Of a DNA stretch of 64,000 nucleotides, positions 1 to 7,668 are shown one piece after another. The notes beneath the pieces were generated by a model. That model saw only the letters and a list, made by a program, of their open reading frames with translations, made no database searches and was not told the origin of the DNA. A program made the position numbers and the translations under genes. Source of the stretch: JAJVID01 sp963743425 (GTDB lineage Bacteria > Acidobacteriota > Blastocatellia > RBC074); the NCBI GenBank assembly GCA_963743425.1, contig CAVUPU010000004.1:558001-622000 (forward strand). The letters are read 5' to 3'. How positions within the stretch are numbered: position 1 is the stretch's first letter; each line of letters opens with the position of its first letter.

Positions 1-962
1 TTGATGTGTTGTTCATCATCCGGATGAAACTCGAGAAGCTCAGCATTTTTGCCAACCCAGAGGGCGCCCTCTGAAGATTCGTAGATGTCAAAGACCCAAT
101 CGTTCCAAGTTCTGCGGTTGTTGTAAGCGCTCGTGATGATCGGCGTATCGTGACCGGCGGCAATCGCTAGTTTGAACATACCTCCGCCCCGCGTCCCCAC
201 CCAAAGATTGCCGCGGCGGTCTTCGAGGAGATCCTGAATTCTCTCGTCCGGCATTGGATTTCCTTTGCCGTAGCGCGTCACGCTGCCGTCCGGCCAACGC
301 CGATAAAGGCCAAGAAGCGTTCCGATCCACATCGTTCCGTAACGGTCCTCTAATATCGAGCTGATGTATTGATGATCCGCGGATTTTGGAAGTCCGAGGT
401 CCACCACGCGCAGCTCTACTCGCCCGCCTGCTCGGTCCACATGAAAAAGGCCCTGGCGCGCGCCGCACCAGATGCTGCCATCACGTTTTTCAATCACGGT
501 ATTGATGGCCTTGCTTAGTTGATCGTTATCACTCGGCGTATAGGTGGTGAACATCGCTTCGTGAAGCGCGTGTGAAGAGGAATCAACCGCGTAGACCGGG
601 CGACTTGTAGGCGCTCCCTTCGGATTGAATCTGCAGAGCCCACCGTTTGTCGCAATCCAGTAATCGCCCGACCGCGTCTGAAGCAAGTCATTCACCGTCG
701 GGTGCGGAAGCCCTTCAGTTACGCCGTAATTGATAAACGAGTAGCCGTCGAAACGCGACAGCCCTTCTCCGGTGCAGAACCAGAGGAAGCCTCGAGAGTC
801 TCGCACGATCCGGTTAATTGAATTGTGTGGAAGACCATCAGCAATGGTATAGGTTTTGATCGGCAAGCGTTCGGCGTTGCTGACACTCGAAAGGCAGGTC
901 AATAGTCCGAGCACAACAAACACAAGAGAACGAATAATCCGTATGTTATGCGGGTCAGACAT
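1..962 (-). CDS. Reg_prop two-component sensor, N-terminal part
   Basis: The 5' end is inside the window and the gene runs off the left edge; about 320 codons are visible. It opens with a signal-peptide-like segment (RSLVFVVLGLLTCLSS) followed by repeated propeller blades of the ligand-binding beta-propeller type found in hybrid sensor kinases, for example GLPHNSINRIVRDSRGFLWF, LEDRYGTMWIGT and LEDRRGNLWVGT. In this family the periplasmic propeller is followed by a Y_Y_Y domain, a membrane helix and either a histidine kinase or a HTH output domain; none of that is visible here. The start lies only 14 nt from the end of a truncated TnpB relic, so its original promoter region may have been replaced. 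The ligand is unknown. Confidence 0.85.
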   Translation of the reverse strand, partial: MSDPHNIRIIRSLVFVVLGLLTCLSSVSNAERLPIKTYTIADGLPHNSINRIVRDSRGFLWFCTGEGLSRFDGYSFINYGVTEGLPHPTVNDLLQTRSGDYWIATNGGLCRFNPKGAPTSRPVYAVDSSSHALHEAMFTTYTPSDNDQLSKAINTVIEKRDGSIWCGARQGLFHVDRAGGRVELRVVDLGLPKSADHQYISSILEDRYGTMWIGTLLGLYRRWPDGSVTRYGKGNPMPDERIQDLLEDRRGNLWVGTRGGGMFKLAIAAGHDTPIITSAYNNRRTWNDWVFDIYESSEGALWVGKNAELLEFHPDDEQHI

Positions 963-976
963 CTGCTCACGACCTC

Positions 977-1579
977 TTATCGGATCGGCGCGGCTTCGTC
1001 ATCTGAGAGCGTGGCGAAGCTTTCAATCCCGACATCCACTCCAACACTCTCTTTCGGCGCGGACGCGACCTCTTTCTTCGATTCTTCCACGCTGAAGATC
1101 GCATACCAGTCGTCAGCTTCACGTTTAATCGCGCAGGTTTTGATCTCGCCTTCAATGGGGCGCGACAAATGGATTTTGACTTTGCCGATTTTCGACAAGT
1201 GGAGCTTATTGCTCTTGAGCGAGAAGCCGCTTTGTGGATAGGTAAAGGAATCATACCGAGAGCGCGAACGAAAGCGGGGAAATCCGGGCTTCCGGCCTTC
1301 TTTGACGCGGCGAAAGAAATTGTCGAAGGCGAAGGCGACGCGCTTCAAGACATTCTGAGCGACTTGAGAATGAATGCGGGCGAGATCCGGTCGTTCGGCC
1401 TTGATCTCTGGTAATTGCTTGGCCTGCGCCGGATAGTCAATTGAGAGATGATTGATTTTGTAGGCGTCTCGACGTTCCTGGAGGGCTGTGTTGTACAACT
1501 CGCACAAAATGGCAAGCCAGGATTCAAAGATGGCGATAATGTTCGCCGATGGCTTCAATTTGTACTTGTATGCTTTCAT
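977..1579 (-). pseudogene. tnpB: TnpB (IS605 OrfB) RNA-guided nuclease, C-terminally truncated
   Basis: The frame from ATG 1579 (MKAYKYKLKPS) has the typical OrfB N-terminal wedge/REC region (FDNFFRRVKEGRKPGFPRFR) and reaches the first RuvC motif, GVDVGIESFATLSD, containing the first catalytic Asp. It then ends after eight unrelated residues at a TAA. RuvC-II, the CxxC zinc finger and RuvC-III, normally another 150-200 residues, are missing, so no nuclease activity is expected. The longer frame starting at 1648 would initiate inside the left-end hairpin; the ATG at 1579 matches family starts better. Confidence 0.85.
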
Positions 1580-1690
1580 CGGGTATCGGAATGCTGCGGA
1601 AGTATACCGAAGATCCGGGTCGCGAAGAAGAACGCCTTTCATCTCCACCCAAGCCTTGCGGCTGTGGGTGGAGTATTCCCGGCGCGGGAA
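977..1690 (-). mobile_element. Truncated IS200/IS605-type (tnpB) element, left end retained
   Basis: A left-end hairpin lies at 1643-1673, with 11-bp arms CTCCACCCAAG/CTTGGGTGGAG when read allowing the loop, directly upstream of a tnpB start on the minus strand. The tnpB frame stops at 977 and no right-end hairpin or guide-RNA region follows. A near-identical hairpin (one difference) occurs at 49621-49651 in a second relic. The sequence outside this hairpin (GAATACTCCA, preceded by a TTATCT/CCGCG pattern) also matches the outside of the 49939-49967 hairpin, which supports calling this the left end. The right end is deleted at the boundary with the Reg_prop gene. Confidence 0.75.
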
Positions 1691-1743
1691 GATAAACCTA
1701 TACGAAAAACGCCCTAATGGCGGCGCGTTGCGCTGCTAGTCAC

Positions 1744-1774
1744 AAAAAGGCGGCTCCGGACTTCCGAAGCCGCC
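1744..1774 (-). terminator. Rho-independent terminator of the HU gene
   Basis: Reading the minus strand downstream of the HU stop, GGCGGCTTC and the complementary GGAGCCGCC form a GC-rich stem around a short loop, followed at once by TTTTT. It lies about 40 nt past the stop codon. Confidence 0.8.
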
Positions 1775-1814
1775 GATTCAGTCAAGGAGTGAAAGTGAAA
1801 TTGGAGGCGTAAAA

Positions 1815-2078
1815 CTATGATTGCAATTCCTTGCCCGGTTTGAAGCGAATGGTTTTGCCTTCAGGGATCGCCACCTGCGTGCCGGTGCGCGGATTGCGGC
1901 CTATGCCGCGCTTGCGCGGCTTGACCACAAAGACGCCGAATCCGCGGAGCTCGATGCGCTCGCCGCGTTTCATGGCCTCTTTCATGGCTTCGAAAAGAGC
2001 CTCGACGGCGACCTCGGCCTTCATTTTCGGAACGCCGGTTTTTTCCGCGACATTGTTGATGATGTCAAGCTTGATCAC
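1815..2078 (-). CDS. HU/IHF-family DNA-binding protein
   Basis: A roughly 87-residue nucleoid protein. It starts IKLDIINNVAEKTG, has the alpha-helical dimer body, then the DNA-clamping arm with GRNPRTGTQVAIPEGKTI, ending FKPGKELQS. The start chosen is GTG 2078, because GGGAGGAG sits 2 nt upstream and the length then matches the family; a longer frame begins at 2198 but its extra 40 residues have no family resemblance. It binds and bends DNA as a dimer. It is monocistronic with its own terminator. HU and IHF subunits cannot be told apart here. Confidence 0.93.
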   Translation of the reverse strand: MIKLDIINNVAEKTGVPKMKAEVAVEALFEAMKEAMKRGERIELRGFGVFVVKPRKRGIGRNPRTGTQVAIPEGKTIRFKPGKELQS

Positions 2079-2214
2079 AACTCCTCCCGCACAGGAAGCG
2101 CCTCTTCGATTTTGCGTCTGTTTTTGTTTGCCGTTTGTATTTGATTGATAATTGCAAAAAGCAGGGCGCATTATAGGAACGGCCTTCAGGGGTGTCAAGC
2201 TCGCGTTTGACGGA

Positions 2215-3012
2215 TCACAGGATATCAGCGAAGGCCTTCTTTGTCCTTAGGAACCACCAGTAGCCGAAGACGAAACAGGCCAGCGCGAAGGCCATTGACA
2301 CACCCAGCCCCCGCCAATCCGGCGCCCTTCCTTCCAGCAGTATTCGACGGTAATTGCGAATGAGCGGCGCCATAGGGTTCAGATTGACCATCCATTGATA
2401 CTTTTGCGGGATGATGTTTTCCGGATAGAAGATCGGCGTCAGATACATGCAGGTGGTCAGAACGAGCTGGTTGATCTGCGGCATATCGCGGATGAAGACG
2501 CCGAGGCTCGCCATCAACCATCCCAAACCGACGGTCGCAAGGAATTGCGGTATGAGCAGCAGCGGCAGCAGCAACGCGGTCGGATGAATCGCGCGTTCGA
2601 GGATCAGAGCTACGGCCAGCAACACGACCGTGCCGATCATCTGGTGCGCAATGGCCGAAAGAGCCAGGTTGACGGGCAAGGCTTCAGTGGGGAAGACGAC
2701 CCGTTTGACGAGATTGACGTTATCGGTCAGCGATGTGGTAGATCGCTGGACGCCGTCGCTGAAAGCGATCCACGGCAACAGGCCGCAAAACAGGTAGGGC
2801 GCGAAACTCAGATGGCCTCCTTCAGCGCCGAAGCGGGCGCCGAAAATTCCCGAGAAGATCACCGTGAAGATAATGATCATCACAGCCGGTGTGATGATCG
2901 CCCAGGCGGGGCCGATGATCGAGCCTTTGTACCGGTTGGCGAGGTCGCGCCGCACCATCGAACGCACTAGGCCACGATGCTGGCTCAAGAGCGCCGCCGC
3001 TGGCCGCCACAT
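2215..3012 (-). CDS. ABC-2 type polysaccharide/LPS export permease (Wzm/TagG-like)
   Basis: A 265-residue inner-membrane permease. The N-terminus has the cytoplasmic amphipathic RDLANRYKGSIIGPAWAI motif typical of O-antigen and teichoic-acid exporters, then about six membrane segments. It would pair with a nucleotide-binding subunit (Wzt/TagH) to export a lipid-linked glycan. No such ATPase gene is next to it; the next gene downstream is HU. The preceding gene is a glycosyltransferase, consistent with surface polysaccharide assembly. The start is taken at ATG 3012: the frame continues upstream, but only through a 7-bp repeat array that encodes an artificial ADCGLRI/NPQSAIR peptide. No strong ribosome-binding site is visible. 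Confidence 0.88.
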   Translation of the reverse strand: MWRPAAALLSQHRGLVRSMVRRDLANRYKGSIIGPAWAIITPAVMIIIFTVIFSGIFGARFGAEGGHLSFAPYLFCGLLPWIAFSDGVQRSTTSLTDNVNLVKRVVFPTEALPVNLALSAIAHQMIGTVVLLAVALILERAIHPTALLLPLLLIPQFLATVGLGWLMASLGVFIRDMPQINQLVLTTCMYLTPIFYPENIIPQKYQWMVNLNPMAPLIRNYRRILLEGRAPDWRGLGVSMAFALACFVFGYWWFLRTKKAFADIL

Positions 3013-3015
3013 AGA

Positions 3016-3238
3016 GATTGCGGATTGCGGATTGCGGATTGCGGATTGCGGATTGCGGATTGAAGAGAGTTGACGAGTAGCGATTTCATTCCATCTAATG
3101 ATTTGAGATGTCGTTACCTTATGGATTCGAAGTATGATAGGTCTTATTGCAATCCGCAATCCGCAATCCGCAATCCGCAATCCGCAATCCGCAATCCGCA
3201 ATCCGCAATCCGCAATCCGCAATCCGCAATCCGCATTC
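3016..3238. repeat. Inverted pair of GCGGATT heptamer arrays
   Basis: About 6.5 units of GATTGCG at 3016-3062 face about 12.5 units of the complementary CAATCCG at 3149-3238 across about 86 bp. A transcript would fold into a stem of about 45 bp. It separates two co-oriented genes and begins within a few bases of the glycosyltransferase stop. Confidence 0.95.
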
Positions 3239-3243
3239 CCCAA

Positions 3244-4437
3244 TTACGGAATAGTTTCGGTTGCGCTTTTCGCCTTAGGAGCGGGTTCCTCGACAAAGAC
3301 CGGGTAAGAAACGGGATCGGTTGGAGCGGGCCTGCTCGCCGGAATTTCGACGCCGCCAAGCCGCGCGAGCAATTCTTCATAACGATCCGTGATCTGTTTC
3401 CAGTTGTATCGTTCGGCCACGCGCGTCATCGCGCGATGACGGTATTCGCCGATGATCGTGGGATCATCGATGACGCGCTGCAAATAGACGGCCAGATCAT
3501 CGACTGATTTGTAGACGATGCCCGCGTCGCCCACGACTTCCATATTTTCAGGGGTGGCGAGCGTGAGCGCGCAATTGCCCGCGCCCATCGCTTCAATCAG
3601 CGCCGGGTGCGCGCCTCCGACCTCCGTGGCGTGGATGTAACAGTAGGCGTTCTGTTGCAGCGCCCGGTAGTCTTCGCCGAAGACGAAACCCGGGAATTTG
3701 ACTCGATGGTCTACTGTGCTCTTCAACCGCGCGATGTAGTCATCAGCGTAAGGGGCGCCGCCGACGATCACCAGATGCATATCCGTCTTCACCCGGCTGT
3801 ACGCCTCGATCACCAGGTGCGCGTTGTTCTCAGGCTCCAGGCGGCTGACGTAGAGCGCGTACCGGTTCGGCTCCAAACCGAACTTCAGCAGCTTTTCGGG
3901 AGCGGCGCGGCGAGCGACCTCGGCGCCGTAGGCGATCATCTCCGACTCTTTCTTGTAGCGCGTCGCATAATAATCCTGAATGACCTGCGCGTCGGTCACG
4001 ATGGCCGTCGGCAGAAAGGTCGAAAGCCATTCGGAGATCAGGTAATACTTTTGCCCGATCCAGTTCCACTTCTTGCGCTTGCGCTCCAACCCGTTGACGT
4101 TGACCAGCGTCGGCGTTCCGAACAGGCGCGGGATGAAAGAGAAGACGCTGTTCGCCGCGTTGCAGATCAAAATGGCGTCGTAGCGGCGCGGCGCGGCGCG
4201 CAGAACGGAAAGAAGCGTGTGAATGACGGTGTCGAAATATTTATGGCGGATGGTCGGAAGAATCACCAGGTTTACCCCATTGTAAGTGGGCTCGCTGATG
4301 GTCGAGTAATGTTTGCGCCCGTAGACTGTTATCTCGTGTCCTCTGGCCGCCAGCCTCGTTCCGAGTTGTTCTGCGAGTGTTTCAAAACCACCGTAGTTCG
4401 CCGGGATTCCTCGTGTCCCCAAAATGGCTATTTTCAT
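3244..4437 (-). CDS. GT4-type glycosyltransferase with DUF1972 N-terminus (rhamnosyltransferase-like)
   Basis: A 397-residue GT-B fold enzyme. The N-terminus MKIAILGTRGIPANYGGFET is the hallmark of the DUF1972/WsaF-like group of rhamnosyl- and related glycosyltransferases. The C-terminal half carries the GT4 features ALYVSRLEPENNAHLVIEA, FPGFVFGEDY and the donor-binding ATEVGGAHPALIEAMGAG with its E-x7-E pattern. It probably adds a sugar to a cytoplasmic lipid-linked or surface glycan. It lies upstream of the export permease on the same strand, separated by the heptamer hairpin. The sugar donor and acceptor cannot be told from sequence. The C-terminal 30 residues are Pro/Ala-rich and look dispensable. 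Confidence 0.9.
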   Translation of the reverse strand: MKIAILGTRGIPANYGGFETLAEQLGTRLAARGHEITVYGRKHYSTISEPTYNGVNLVILPTIRHKYFDTVIHTLLSVLRAAPRRYDAILICNAANSVFSFIPRLFGTPTLVNVNGLERKRKKWNWIGQKYYLISEWLSTFLPTAIVTDAQVIQDYYATRYKKESEMIAYGAEVARRAAPEKLLKFGLEPNRYALYVSRLEPENNAHLVIEAYSRVKTDMHLVIVGGAPYADDYIARLKSTVDHRVKFPGFVFGEDYRALQQNAYCYIHATEVGGAHPALIEAMGAGNCALTLATPENMEVVGDAGIVYKSVDDLAVYLQRVIDDPTIIGEYRHRAMTRVAERYNWKQITDRYEELLARLGGVEIPASRPAPTDPVSYPVFVEEPAPKAKSATETIP

Positions 4438-4806
4438 AGGGTGAAGTGTTTTCTCTTTCGTTCGTATTTTTGCGCCTGGGGGCCGGGAGCTTTACGCGCT
4501 TCGCCGTGTTTGATCTGGCGCCGGGAATCAAAAAATCAAAATTGCGACGCTTCGTGTGTGGCGTCAAAGTATACATGCGCGAAATGGCATTGGCCATCTG
4601 CCAGCGCTGATAGAGATCTTTCCGTAGCATTTGACGTTCAAGCCGCTTGAATAGACTTTCTTTGTCGCGCCTTTTAATTTTTCGAGTGACAAGTTAGGCA
4701 TCAGCGGCTAATATACCTCTCCCTTTTTAATCCCTCTTACCCCCAAACCCCTTTGGTCGCCAACTTGCATCTTCTAGGTGTTCCCTCTTTCAGCTAGAGA
4801 TATGCA

Positions 4807-4877
4807 TACAGTACCGCGCGCGTAAGCAAGCGGCTAGCCTAATGAGACAGCCGCTAGCCCACGCGCGCGGTACTGTA
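4807..4877. repeat. Palindromic element with 17-bp perfect arms
   Basis: TACAGTACCGCGCGCGT at 4807-4823 is exactly complementary to 4861-4877. The interior holds a partly symmetrical AGCGGCT/AGCCGCT pair. It lies in about 460 bp of non-coding DNA (4438-4901), which otherwise shows only a pyrimidine-rich stretch. It sits next to a truncated NlpC/P60 gene. Confidence 0.9.
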
Positions 4878-4901
4878 CAAGAACGAGGAGACTAGAGATA
4901 T

Positions 4902-5141
4902 ATGCGGATGGTAGTCTTTTTTTTGTTCGGCTTGTTCGCGTCGGGTTTGAACATAGCCAAAGAGGGATTGGACCACGTCGGCATCGTGCGCGACGCGGAT
5001 TCGTTTTACCACGCTTCGACCTCAGGGGGCGTCACGCTGTCTTACTTCGATAGCGTAGATCAATATTGGAGGAGCCGGGTAATCGGTTACAGGCGCATCT
5101 TCGCGCCGATCCGGAGAAGAGCGGCGCCGGGAAGAAGATAA
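4902..5141 (+). pseudogene. NlpC/P60 peptidase C-terminal remnant
   Basis: The segment AKEGLDHVGIVRDADSFYHA followed by STSGGV and YWRSRVIGYRRI is the C-terminal half of an NlpC/P60 cell-wall endopeptidase, including the catalytic His of HVGI. The catalytic-Cys half and signal peptide are missing. The first 20 or so codons run through a T8 tract and look spurious. The upstream region holds a palindromic element, which may mark the break point. It cannot encode an active peptidase. Confidence 0.7.
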
Positions 5142-5201
5142 GCCGGCGGGCACAGGGCGTGAGCGCAAACGCCGGGCGCGCTCACGCCCGCGCCGAAACC
5201 G

Positions 5202-5423
5202 CTATTTCGATTGTGAAATGAAGCCCGGGGAATGAGCCTTCTTCTCCTGCGAATCCCAAACGATGATGATCTTTTCAATATTGACGTAAGCCGTCACGCC
5301 GTCTTTTTCCAGGTGAAGGACATTGCCTTCGACTTTGGTCGCTTTACCGGTGACCGTAATTCCCTGGCAGCAGACCTCGACTTCTTTGCCCAGGCGGTTT
5401 TCAAGAAAATTCCTCACAGCCAT
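5202..5423 (-). CDS. Small LSm-like beta protein, MM0924-type candidate
   Basis: A 73-residue protein. Residues 1-57 (MAVRNFLENRLGKEVEV...VTGKATKVEGNVLHLEKDG...YVNIEKIIIVWD) have the alternating beta-strand pattern of small Sm-like barrels and resemble the small MM0924-type family of unknown function. The last 15 residues are charged and variable. No signal peptide. It is a single gene on the minus strand between two plus-strand regions. RNA binding would only be a guess from the fold. Confidence 0.65.
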   Translation of the reverse strand: MAVRNFLENRLGKEVEVCCQGITVTGKATKVEGNVLHLEKDGVTAYVNIEKIIIVWDSQEKKAHSPGFISQSK

Positions 5424-5520
5424 TATTCCTCCGTAAAATAGGGTTTCGATGCGGCTCAGATTCTACCCCATCGTTTTGCCTATGCGAAACTTGATGCCGT
5501 CTCGAGGATTGAGGCAAGAT

Positions 5521-6639
5521 ATGACGGGGCTTATGTGGAAAAGACGTTCGACACAGTGGCTGTTCATCTTCGGCGCGTGGACGCTGCCTGGACTCTATTT
5601 CGCCATTCAGGTCTACATGCAGCACGCATACGGAGCCAGCCCGATCACTCTGACTCAGGCGCTGCTGCGCGGAATCGTCTTCTGGCTCTTGTGGGTCGTC
5701 TCGTCTCCGTTGATTCTGTGGCTGGCCCGCACATTTCCGATCCCGCGCAGGGAATGGCTGGACGGATTGCTCTTTCATGCGCCCGCCGGATTCATTTTCT
5801 CATTCGCCCACCTGCTGGTTTACGTAGTCATTTCGTCGCGGCTGAGCAGCGGCGTGTGGCCGGATTCGGTCTCGGCGCTGCTCGCCGAATTTCAACCAAT
5901 CTTCCTCTCGAGCTTCGCCTGGTGGAGCCTGATCTACTGGACGATCCTCCTCGCGAGCTACGCCTTCGATTATTACCATCGCTACCAGGAAGGCCAGCTC
6001 AAAGCCTCGAAGTTGGAAACGGAATTGGCCCAATCGCAGCTTGCGGCGCTGAAGATGCAACTCCACCCGCATTTTCTCTTCAACACGCTCCATTCGATCT
6101 CGGCGTTGATGCGCGAGGATGTGGAGGCCGCCGACCAGATGATCGCCCGCCTGGGAGAATTTCTCCGAATGACCCTGCGAAATTCCGGCGAGCAGGAGAC
6201 GACCCTGGAGCAGGAGTTGAAGTTTCTGGAATGCTACCTGGAGATCGAGAAGCAGCGTTTTCAAGACCGCCTGACGACCCGGATAGAAGCCGAGCCGGCC
6301 GCGATGGACGCCCGCGTGCCGAACCTTTTTCTTCAACCGATAGTCGAGAACGCCATCCGCCACGGCGTCGCCCGGCAAACAAGCGAGGGCGTCGTCGCGA
6401 TCAGCGCGCGCCGCGACAATGGACGCCTGCGCATCGAGGTGCGCGACAACGGCCCCGGATTGACGCTGAAAAACGACGTCGCCGACGGCGTCGGACTCGC
6501 CAACACCCGATCACGGTTGCGGCGTCTTTACGGCGACGACCATAATTTCGGAATGATGAACGCGGCGGAGGGCGGATTTGTCGTGACTCTGGAAATTCCT
6601 TTTCACACTGAGCCTTCACTTCACGTTGCGACGCCCTGA
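5521..6639 (+). CDS. LytS/AlgZ-type sensor histidine kinase
   Basis: A 372-residue membrane kinase of the His_kinase (PF06580) family. About four transmembrane helices occupy residues 10-145, followed by a linker coiled coil. The phospho-acceptor motif LHPHFLFNTLHS is near residue 181, the N-box QPIVENAIRHG near 272 and the G-box DNGPGLTLKN near 310. It should autophosphorylate and pass phosphate to the LytTR regulator encoded next. The start at 5521 is preferred to 5449 because GAGG precedes it at good spacing and the product then begins just before the first membrane helix. The stimulus is unknown. Confidence 0.92.
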   Translation: MTGLMWKRRSTQWLFIFGAWTLPGLYFAIQVYMQHAYGASPITLTQALLRGIVFWLLWVVSSPLILWLARTFPIPRREWLDGLLFHAPAGFIFSFAHLLVYVVISSRLSSGVWPDSVSALLAEFQPIFLSSFAWWSLIYWTILLASYAFDYYHRYQEGQLKASKLETELAQSQLAALKMQLHPHFLFNTLHSISALMREDVEAADQMIARLGEFLRMTLRNSGEQETTLEQELKFLECYLEIEKQRFQDRLTTRIEAEPAAMDARVPNLFLQPIVENAIRHGVARQTSEGVVAISARRDNGRLRIEVRDNGPGLTLKNDVADGVGLANTRSRLRRLYGDDHNFGMMNAAEGGFVVTLEIPFHTEPSLHVATP

Positions 6640-6647
6640 GAGAATGA

Positions 6648-6748
6648 AAAAGCGTTTTGAGTCCCGCCTTTAGGCGGCAGGGCTCGAATGTAATCCATTC
6701 GGTCAACTGCGAAAGCTGCCGCCTAAAGGCGGGACTCAAAACGCTTTT
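6648..6748. repeat. Perfect 32-bp inverted repeat between sensor and regulator genes
   Basis: Arms 6648-6679 and 6717-6748 are exactly complementary (core CCCGCCTTTAGGCGG then CAGGGCTCG; outer part AAAAGCGTTTTGAGT) around a 37-nt loop. The hairpin ends 13 nt before the regulator start, just ahead of its GAGGGG ribosome-binding site. The core is shared with the element at 62966-63050, but the outer arms are not. Confidence 0.97.
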
Positions 6749-6761
6749 CTGAGGGGACACA

Positions 6762-7538
6762 ATGACCGATTCCAAACCGATTCGAGTTCTGATCGTTGAC
6801 GACGAGCCGTTGGCGCGCAAACGTCTGCGCGAGTTGCTCAAAGACGATTCCGAAATCGTCATCGTCGGCGAATGTGCGAACGGCGCCGAAACCATATCGG
6901 CCACGCGCGAACTCGCGCCAGACCTGATCTTTCTGGATGTGCAGATGCCGGGAATAGACGGCCTGGCTGTTTCCGAAGCGTTGAACGGCAGTGGAAGTCC
7001 GCTGTTCGTCTTCGTCACGGCTTATGAGCAATACGCCGTGCGGGCTTTCGATGTGCAGGCGATCGATTACCTGCTTAAGCCATTCGACCGCGCGCGATTC
7101 GCGCAGGCCTTGCGGCGATCGAAAGAGCGGCTTCGAGAAAAAGACCGCGACGACGTGAACCGGCGAATCCTCGGCCTGCTCTCCGAAATCAAAGACAAGC
7201 CGCAATACCTCGACCGTCTGGTGATCAAAAACAACGACCGGGTCTTCGTGCTCAAGACCGATGAGATAGATTGGATCGAAGCCGAGGGCAATTACGTCCG
7301 CGTCTATTTCGGCAAACAATCATCGCTGATGCGCGAAACCCTCACCCGTCTCGCCGCGCAGCTCGACCCGCGCAAGTTCCCGCGCATTCATCGCTCGCGG
7401 CTCGTCAATATCGATCGCATTCAGGAATTGCAGCCGTGGTCGCATCGCGACTGGCGGATCATTCTGCGCGGCGGCGCCGAGTTGCGTCTGAGCCGTAATT
7501 ACCGCGACCGGTTACACCAACTCCTGGGCAAGCTGTAA
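6762..7538 (+). CDS. LytTR-family response regulator
   Basis: A 258-residue two-domain regulator. The receiver domain (1-120) has the acidic pair VDDEPLARKR, the phospho-accepting Asp near residue 59 in LIFLDVQMPG and the conserved Lys in IDYLLKPFDRARF. The LytTR DNA-binding domain (about 150-258) has NNDRVFVLKTDEIDWIEAEG, FPRIHRSRLVNI and the typical end ELRLSRNYRDRL. It is the cognate partner of the upstream kinase. A 32-bp-arm hairpin just before the start could limit its translation or separate it transcriptionally from the kinase. Confidence 0.95.
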   Translation: MTDSKPIRVLIVDDEPLARKRLRELLKDDSEIVIVGECANGAETISATRELAPDLIFLDVQMPGIDGLAVSEALNGSGSPLFVFVTAYEQYAVRAFDVQAIDYLLKPFDRARFAQALRRSKERLREKDRDDVNRRILGLLSEIKDKPQYLDRLVIKNNDRVFVLKTDEIDWIEAEGNYVRVYFGKQSSLMRETLTRLAAQLDPRKFPRIHRSRLVNIDRIQELQPWSHRDWRIILRGGAELRLSRNYRDRLHQLLGKL

Positions 7539-7563
7539 GCGCGCAGGCAATGGGATAGATATA

Positions 7564-7646
7564 AAACCACGAAGAAACGAAGAACACGAAGAGAAGAATA
7601 GTTTCAACCTTTTCTTCTCTTGGTGTTCTCCGTTTCTTCGTGGTTT
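7564..7646. repeat. Inverted repeat of ACGAAGA-type tandem units
   Basis: AAACCACGAAGAAACGAAGA and onward (7564-7598) is complementary with two mismatches over 35 bp to 7612-7646, loop about 13 nt. It lies between convergent genes (regulator and AraC), so it could act as a bidirectional 3'-end structure. Confidence 0.9.
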
Positions 7647-7668
7647 GTACTAACTTTGCCGTTTCGAT

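Noticed and set aside
856..1241. Plus-strand frames near the tnpB relic
   Set aside because: Antisense to tnpB and the Reg_prop start; no motifs.
3149..3238. Possible CRISPR array
   Set aside because: Units are contiguous 7-mers without spacers.
3607..4650. Long plus-strand open frame of 347 codons
   Set aside because: Antisense shadow of the glycosyltransferase; Arg/Val/Asp-rich composition without family motifs, while the minus strand has clear GT motifs.
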